A DNA stretch of 64,000 nt, from the NCBI GenBank assembly GCA_020634935.1, contig JACKAT010000014.1, positions 54,128 through 118,127 on the forward strand, given 5' to 3'. This DNA is from Anaerolineales bacterium. GTDB lineage: Bacteria > Chloroflexota > Anaerolineae > 4572-78 > J111. Positions 59,736 through 64,000 of the stretch are shown piece after piece; position 1 is the stretch's first letter; the number at the start of each line of letters is the position of its first letter. The position numbers and the translations under genes were made by a program. A model generated the notes under the pieces. That model saw only the letters and a list, made by a program, of their open reading frames with translations, did no database searches and was not told where the DNA came from.

Positions 59736-61595
59736 CACCTGGGTACTCAACACCCCCATCAGCAGCGGTCCCAAATGCGGCTGGCCGGCTTGGTGAGCCT
59801 GACGCAGGGCGTTAACGGTGGTCGCTTCAAATAACCCGACGCGCTTCAGGGCTGGGGGAGCCAGTGACTCTTCCGCCCAATCAGGTAGGCGTTCGGCCCG
59901 CAGCCAGTCAGCATACGGCGCGGCTAACCCCTTTTTGCGGCGAGTGCGGGTTGGCTCCGGGAGCAGCCCCTGAGCCGCCTGGCGCAGCAAATATTTTTCA
60001 ACCCGGCCTTTGAGCTTATAGTCAGGCGGCAGCGCCGCGCAAAATTCCCATAGCTGGTGATCTAAAAACGGCACCCGCGCTTCGATGGAATGGGCCATGC
60101 TCATTTTATCGACTTCAAAATTGATAAAATCGACCATACGGGTGCGGCTCTCCAGCCACAAGGTTTGATGCAGTGGTGCGGCTGATTTGACCGCCACCAG
60201 TTTGTCCGCCCAGTCCTTCAAAAGCGGATTCGAGCCGTTTAGCCCGGTTGGCTTCGCCAGCAGCCCACGCCGAAATTCAGCGCCATTAATCTCTAGCCAA
60301 TCCTGGTAACGCCGGCCGATATCGGCGGCCCCCCGTTCGAGAACACGCCGGGCCGCCGCTGACATCGGCAGGGGGGCGGCGGCCAGTGTCCGGCGCACCG
60401 CCGCCGGCAGCCCCAGCAGCGAGCGCACCAGCGCGTCGCCCCGGTGCCAGTGGTAGCCCCCCAATAACTCGTCGGAGCCTTCGCCGGTCAAGACCACCGT
60501 CAACCCTGCCTCCCGGCAAGCCCGGTACAGCTTGTAAATCGGTACCGCCGTAGCCGAACACTGCGGCTCTTCCAGGTGATGCATCACCGCCGGATAGTCG
60601 TCGAAATCATAGGCTGAAAAGGTGGTGGCGTGATGATCGGTGCTTAAGTATCGAGCCAAATCGTGAGCTAACGCCGCCTCATCATACTCAGGCTGGTCGA
60701 AGCCGATGGACACGGTTTTGAGCGGGTGTTCCCCCTCGCTGCCGGCGGGAGAGAGGCTATGCTGCACTAGCGCCGTCAGCACCCCCGAGTCGAGGCCGCC
60801 CGACAGCAATGTCCCCAGCGGTACCTCACTCATCAATCGGATTTGGACCGCCTCTTGGAGTAGGACCAGAAACTGGTCGGTCGCTTCTGCTTCGGACAGG
60901 CGAGGGGTCGGTTCGTAGTTGAGCTGCCAATAGGGTTCGATTTTATAGCCGCCTGCCTGAGCCAGCAGGTAGTGGGCCGGGGGTAACTTGTAGATACCCT
61001 CAAACATCGTGGCCGGGCCGGGTACAAAGCCCAAGGTGAGCATCGCTTCAAGCGCGGTCAGGTTCACCCGGCGCGGAAAATGGGGCTGGGCCAGAATAGC
61101 TTTGATCTCCGAGGCAAAAATGAGGCGCTGGTTATACTCGGCATAGTAGAGCGGTTTGATGCCAAAGCGGTCGCGGCCGATGAACAACTGCCGGCGGGTC
61201 TCATCCCACAGGGCAAACGCGCCCATACCGCGCAACCGCTGTAAAACCCCGGCCGGCCCCCAAGCCTCGTAACCGTGCAGGATAACCTCGCCGTCGCTGT
61301 AGGTTTGGGGCCGGTGGCCCAGCTGCTCTAATTCGGCCCGTAGAGGAATGTGATTATAGGTTTCACCGTTGTAGACCATGTGCAGGCGGCCATCTTCGTT
61401 GACCAGTGGTTGGCGACCCCCGGCCACATCGATGATGCTCAACCGGCGGATACCCAACCCACAGTCACCCTGCGGCGATATATAAACCGCCCCTTGGTTC
61501 GGGCCGCGATGGATGAGCCTATCGATTTGCGCTTCGACATCGGCGCGCTCGATGGGAGCGCCAGCTAAGGCGTAAATACCGGCAATACCGCACAT
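59685..61595 (-). CDS. Asparagine synthase-like amidotransferase of the lasso-peptide-like cluster
   Basis: 636 residues with GAGG before the ATG. N-terminal glutaminase domain intact (MCGIAGIY with Cys2, HRGPNQGAV near 29, NGETYNH near 75), synthetase domain with LSGGLDSGVL near residue 267 and LTGEGSDELLGGYHWH near 365. Lasso cyclases (C proteins) are of this family but often lack Cys2, so this may be a true asparagine synthase or an amidotransferase acting on a peptide or glycan. It is followed upstream by B2- and B1-like genes. The last 13 residues (EFRMENVEWRNLE) are encoded by a word repeat. Confidence 0.85.
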   Translation of the reverse strand: MCGIAGIYALAGAPIERADVEAQIDRLIHRGPNQGAVYISPQGDCGLGIRRLSIIDVAGGRQPLVNEDGRLHMVYNGETYNHIPLRAELEQLGHRPQTYSDGEVILHGYEAWGPAGVLQRLRGMGAFALWDETRRQLFIGRDRFGIKPLYYAEYNQRLIFASEIKAILAQPHFPRRVNLTALEAMLTLGFVPGPATMFEGIYKLPPAHYLLAQAGGYKIEPYWQLNYEPTPRLSEAEATDQFLVLLQEAVQIRLMSEVPLGTLLSGGLDSGVLTALVQHSLSPAGSEGEHPLKTVSIGFDQPEYDEAALAHDLARYLSTDHHATTFSAYDFDDYPAVMHHLEEPQCSATAVPIYKLYRACREAGLTVVLTGEGSDELLGGYHWHRGDALVRSLLGLPAAVRRTLAAAPLPMSAAARRVLERGAADIGRRYQDWLEINGAEFRRGLLAKPTGLNGSNPLLKDWADKLVAVKSAAPLHQTLWLESRTRMVDFINFEVDKMSMAHSIEARVPFLDHQLWEFCAALPPDYKLKGRVEKYLLRQAAQGLLPEPTRTRRKKGLAAPYADWLRAERLPDWAEESLAPPALKRVGLFEATTVNALRQAHQAGQPHLGPLLMGVLSTQVWAREFRMENVEWRNLE

Positions 61596-61609
61596 AGTAC
61601 TGAGAATCC

Positions 61610-61838
61610 TCTATCAATTTACGACTTCAGATTTTCGATTTACGTAGGACTTACGCAGTTGGGTGTGTCGAACCAGGTGACAGTCACTTTTGCCGAAAAT
61701 GAACGTCCGTTTAAGCCCCAACAAGTCGATTTATCGCGTCTAAGTGACTGTCACCTTTTGAACTGCGTAACTCATATTACGATTAGATTTCTCTGCCAAG
61801 CCTATTCGCCAATCCAAAATCGTAAATCGATTCTAACT
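61610..61838. repeat. Word-type inverted repeat interrupted by a MITE-like element
   Basis: CAATTTACGACTTCAGATTT then CGATTTACG on the left (61614-61644) and AATCCAAAATCGTAAATCGATT (61812-61833) on the right are inverted words. Between them sits the element 61649-61772. Together they make up the whole 237-bp spacer between asnB and the B2 gene. Confidence 0.7.
61649..61772. mobile_element. 124-bp MITE-like element with terminal inverted repeats
   Basis: Ends ACTTACGCAGTT (61649-61660) and AACTGCGTAACT (61761-61772), 11 of 12 matching when inverted. Inner arms AGGTGACAGTCACTT (61675-61689) and AAGTGACTGTCACCT (61742-61756) are perfect. It shares both with the smaller element at 51.98 kb. No open frame. 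Inferred to be non-autonomous. Confidence 0.7.
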
Positions 61839-62315
61839 TTCATGCTTCGGCGGATAAGCATACATCACCACGAACCCCTGATAATCGGCCGGGTTTTCGT
61901 AGTAAGGTTCGCCCTCTAACGTTAGCCAGGCATGGCCGCCCACGCCGCCGCCCTCGTGCGCCCCTTTCAGCCGAGCGCCAAAAATAACCTGCACCGGCAC
62001 CCCGGCTTCCCGCAAAAAATAGTAACGCAGCAGCGACCGCCGCAGGCAGATGCCCAACGGCGAGCGCACATGCCAGGCCGCCACGGCATCGGCCAATTGG
62101 CGAATGGCCGGCTCAGGTACAACGGCTACTGGCGGCGGCGGGGGCGATGGCGTCAGTTGGGCCATCATCACCGGCAGAGGTTGATCGAACTGCTGCGGCA
62201 GGTTTCGGCTAAACGTCACCATGCGCTGTATTAACGCCCGGCGCGGCGCATCGAGCCACGCTTGACCGAGCACCAGCATAAATTCGAGACCCCGCCGCAG
62301 TCGCCTAAATAACAA
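61833..62315 (-). CDS. Lasso peptide biosynthesis B2-type protease (transglutaminase-like)
   Basis: 160 residues. The papain/transglutaminase-like core is at about 75-155: Cys90 in LGICLRRSLLRYYFLREAGV, His128 in GGHAWLTLEG and Glu140 in EPYYENP. B2 proteins cleave the leader peptide of lasso precursors with help of the PqqD-like B1. It overlaps the B1-type gene by 11 bp, so the two are coupled, as is usual in lasso clusters. The Pro-rich stretch near residues 56-66 is specific to this protein. Confidence 0.9.
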   Translation of the reverse strand: MLFRRLRRGLEFMLVLGQAWLDAPRRALIQRMVTFSRNLPQQFDQPLPVMMAQLTPSPPPPPVAVVPEPAIRQLADAVAAWHVRSPLGICLRRSLLRYYFLREAGVPVQVIFGARLKGAHEGGGVGGHAWLTLEGEPYYENPADYQGFVVMYAYPPKHES

Positions 62316-62577
62316 TTAAGCCTTCTGCCTGAAACTCAGTCGCTAACTCTAGTAGATCCGCTTCCACTTCAGCGATATCAACCTCTTCATAATCTGCGGC
62401 AATTAAACGGGCGCAGTCGGTAATCGTGCGCTGCCCATCAATTAACTGCCAAAAGCGTGCGCCGGTATCATTCAGTTCGTAATAGCTGCCGCTGTTCAAA
62501 TTAATGACCAGCGCCTCTTCACCTACCATCTCGTGGGTGGCTTGGGAACTATGGCTGGGTTTATCTGTTGCTTGCAT
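62305..62577 (-). CDS. PqqD-like leader-recognition protein (lasso B1 type)
   Basis: 90 residues from ATG 62575-62577, which has GGAGGAGG just upstream; a start five codons earlier is less likely. GEEALVINLNSGSYYELNDT and ARFWQLIDGQRTITDCARLI are the strand-helix pattern of PqqD/RRE domains that bind the leader of a modified peptide. It is the first gene of B1-B2-asparagine synthase on the minus strand, with a stable hairpin immediately upstream of its ribosome site. I could not find a precursor peptide gene in the window. Confidence 0.9.
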   Translation of the reverse strand: MQATDKPSHSSQATHEMVGEEALVINLNSGSYYELNDTGARFWQLIDGQRTITDCARLIAADYEEVDIAEVEADLLELATEFQAEGLIVI

Positions 62578-62595
62578 TAGAGCCTCCTCCAAACT

Positions 62596-62625
62596 CGACG
62601 CTCGGCGGTTCGCCGCCGAGCGTCG
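62596..62625. promoter_or_regulatory. 13-bp hairpin with TTCG loop upstream of the B1 gene
   Basis: CGACGCTCGGCGG, loop TTCG, CCGCCGAGCGTCG, perfect. It lies six bases upstream of the B1 ribosome site on the minus strand and has no T-run. It could stabilise the mRNA or block translation. Confidence 0.8.
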
Positions 62626-62644
62626 TTGAAATATACCATTCTTT

Positions 62645-62676
62645 AAGCCGAGGCAAAAATTTGCTCCGGCTTTTTT
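62645..62676 (+). terminator. Rho-independent terminator or attenuator before the kinase gene
   Basis: AAGCCG ... CGGCTT with an inner GGCAAA/TTTGCT stem, then TTTTTT. It faces plus-strand transcription, but no plus gene lies upstream for over 15 kb, so it suits a leader attenuator or a short transcript. Confidence 0.7.
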
Positions 62677-62720
62677 ATTCCGATATACTTCGTCGGACTC
62701 CCATCAGACTGAGTGATCCC

Positions 62721-63734
62721 ATGCAGCACGCTCAACCAAACTCACCGCCAATTGTGGTCAATCTCCACGGTTTAACCATCGCCTTTCAAGCGCCCGACCA
62801 ACCCCTCAAGGATCGCTTTGAACAGGTGTATGGTCATCTGCCGCGCCAGACCGGCGGCGAACCTGACATCACCATTGACTGGCACATTCATCAGCATCCC
62901 GCCGCACCGCCGCCGCCACCAGGTATGCCCTCTCTGGCCGAAACGCCTTTGGTCAGCTACTATGGCGCCGGTGATTTAGTCGTCGTACGATTGCCCAAAT
63001 ATGGCCTGGTGGCAGTTGATCTGGCTAATAGCCGCCTGATCGGGGCGGTGACGCGGCTATGTTTGGAGGCTTACGGCGTTTTTGAGGATGTGCTTATGAT
63101 CGCGCTGGCGCCGCTGTATCGACGGCGCGGCTGGTTTCCGCTGCATGCCTTCGCCGCGCTCGCGCCCAACGGCCGGGCCGCGCTCATTACCGGCCACATC
63201 GGCAGCGGCAAAACGACGACCGGGCTGGCCCTGATGAACGCCGGCTGGAAGCTGCTGAGCAACGACTCGCCGCTGTTACGGCTGACCAACCACCAGGTTG
63301 AGGTATTGGCCTACCCCGGCCAGCTCAGCGCCTTTGACGATTCGCTGGCTCGCTTCGACACGCTCAAACGCTTCATTCCCACCGATCCCGAACCGGAGGC
63401 GCTGAATCTGCTGGCCCCCGCCGGTCCCCAAAAGCGCGTATTCCGGGCTGAAGACGTCTTCACCGAGCCGTGGGCCTCGACCGGGCTGGCCGGCGGCGTA
63501 TTCTTCCCCCAGGTCGTCCCCGGCCTAAACCAGAGCGAACTCGTACCCGTCCCACCGACCAAAGCCGCCTTAGAACTCGTACCCCAAGCCATCGAAGGCT
63601 GGGACAAAGCCACCGTCCCCCCCAGCCTCCATTTGGTGAGGACGCTGGTCGAACAAGCGCCATGCTTTATCTTGCGGTTATCGCCTCAGGTGGAGCAGTT
63701 AGCGGGAGTCATCAGTCGAGGAATGAGGGCATGA
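62721..63734 (+). CDS. HprK-like kinase of the lasso-peptide-like cluster
   Basis: 337 residues from ATG 62721; the frame is open upstream, but it passes through the hairpin and terminator. P-loop ALITGHIGSGKTTTG (Lys164) and LLSNDSPLL (Asp182) are the HprK/PEPCK-type kinase motifs. Related kinases in lasso clusters phosphorylate the C-terminal Ser of the peptide. Residues 1-140 form a separate unknown domain with a Pro run near 63-68. It overlaps the next gene by four bases (ATGA). Divergent from B1. Confidence 0.85.
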   Translation: MQHAQPNSPPIVVNLHGLTIAFQAPDQPLKDRFEQVYGHLPRQTGGEPDITIDWHIHQHPAAPPPPPGMPSLAETPLVSYYGAGDLVVVRLPKYGLVAVDLANSRLIGAVTRLCLEAYGVFEDVLMIALAPLYRRRGWFPLHAFAALAPNGRAALITGHIGSGKTTTGLALMNAGWKLLSNDSPLLRLTNHQVEVLAYPGQLSAFDDSLARFDTLKRFIPTDPEPEALNLLAPAGPQKRVFRAEDVFTEPWASTGLAGGVFFPQVVPGLNQSELVPVPPTKAALELVPQAIEGWDKATVPPSLHLVRTLVEQAPCFILRLSPQVEQLAGVISRGMRA

Positions 63735-64000
63735 CCGTTACCGTCACCCAAAAATACGCCCAACCGGACGTGGTTAACTTTTGGAAAGCCTTGAGCCAGA
63801 CCGGCTTGCAGCAGTGTGAACAAGAGATGGTGGCGCGATATTTTCCGCCGCAAGGCCGCCTACTCGATATCGGCTGCGGCACGGGCCGGGCGGTGCTGGC
63901 CTTGAGCCAGATCGGCTATGACGTTACCGGCATCGACCTTAGCCAGGCCATGCTCGCCGCCGGACGCAGCCTGTCACACCAGGCCCAACTGGCCGGAGCC
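63731..64000 (+). CDS. SAM-dependent methyltransferase (3' end outside window)
   Basis: 90 residues visible. The class I SAM motif LLDIGCGTGRAVLAL (about residues 44-58) and VTGIDLSQAML (about 66-76) are complete. The frame is open to the window end. It overlaps the kinase gene by ATGA, so it is in the same operon and may modify the same product. Substrate unknown. Confidence 0.88.
   Translation, partial: MTVTVTQKYAQPDVVNFWKALSQTGLQQCEQEMVARYFPPQGRLLDIGCGTGRAVLALSQIGYDVTGIDLSQAMLAAGRSLSHQAQLAGA

Noticed and set aside
61596..61832. Short frame MSYAVQKVTVT in the asnB-B2 spacer as precursor peptide
   Set aside because: It is encoded by the end of the MITE-like element and is only 11 codons long.
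62568..62720. N-terminal extension of the HprK-like kinase
   Set aside because: It would translate through the TTCG hairpin and a rho-independent terminator.
62578..62760. Short minus frames (15 and 20 codons) upstream of the B1 gene as lasso precursor
   Set aside because: No leader-like or core-like features (no Gly/Cys at a core start with a well-placed Asp/Glu, no Thr two before the core).
1..64000. tRNA or rRNA genes
   Set aside because: I saw no convincing cloverleaf with a GTTCRA arm and CCA-side pairing, and no rRNA-like sequence, on reading; a tRNA search program would settle this.

Overview
The window looks like a chromosomal segment of a Chloroflexota bacterium, probably of the Anaerolineae/Caldilineae/Ardenticatenia group. 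This is inferred from the gene content and from the very high load of short dispersed hairpins; no rRNA or marker gene lies in the window to prove it. Base composition is GC-rich in most places, with a clearly AT-rich island at about 42.5-45.6 kb. I recognised no tRNA, rRNA, CRISPR array, transposase or phage gene.

Layout. 1-5.5 kb: the 5' part of a secreted DUF5060-type protein, a membrane-anchored unknown, an asparagine synthase and an array of 42-43 bp repeats. 5.5-12.6 kb: an alpha-xylosidase (YicI, GH31), sugar ABC permeases, a binding protein and a divergent LacI regulator with three tandem operators. 12.8-18.3 kb: secreted DUF5666 and YHYH proteins with an OmpR-type response regulator and a histidine kinase. 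18.3-20.9 kb: a GH1 beta-glucosidase and its LacI regulator with a 36-bp palindromic operator. 20.9-30 kb: AI-2E-type permease, SixA phosphatase, WecA-type transferase, C39-like/TPR protein, an orphan DnaB-type ATPase, and a TlpA / Lgt-like / sortase operon. 30-35.3 kb: a minus-strand operon alaX - DUF433/DUF5615 toxin-antitoxin - ileS, headed by a T-box riboswitch whose leader is interrupted by a low-complexity hairpin. 35.4-39.2 kb: three membrane subunits related to complex I/Mrp/Hyf proton channels. 39.2-42.5 kb: peptidase M24, VOC protein, BrnT-type toxin-antitoxin genes and small genes. 42.5-46 kb: AT-rich decayed defence-like island (a PIN-like pseudogene, a truncated Mrr, a second broken gene), a 90-bp duplication and an exact 42-bp tandem array. 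46-54.8 kb: a xylan-oligosaccharide locus (GH3, GH43, ABC permeases, binding protein, LacI). 54.8-59.6 kb: SLC13 permease, SDR, GT39-like glycosyltransferase, four-helix-bundle protein. 59.7-64 kb: a lasso-peptide-like set (asparagine synthase, B2 protease, PqqD-like B1, HprK-like kinase, methyltransferase) running off the window.

How it fits together. The three carbohydrate loci use separate LacI regulators and together suit growth on xyloglucan/xylan and beta-glucan oligosaccharides. Neither ABC locus encodes an ATPase, so a shared ATPase encoded elsewhere is expected. The most unusual aspect is intergenic. Many spacers hold inverted repeats built from short repeated 'words' (for example GAATGAAGAATGGAG, GGAGATTAG, GGAGTAAG), different at each site but of one design. 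They reach into the ends of genes, and one pair flanks the S23/Avd-like four-helix-bundle gene. I propose this as the candidate undescribed system. The interrupted Ile-type T-box and the two 42-bp palindromic arrays are the next best leads.
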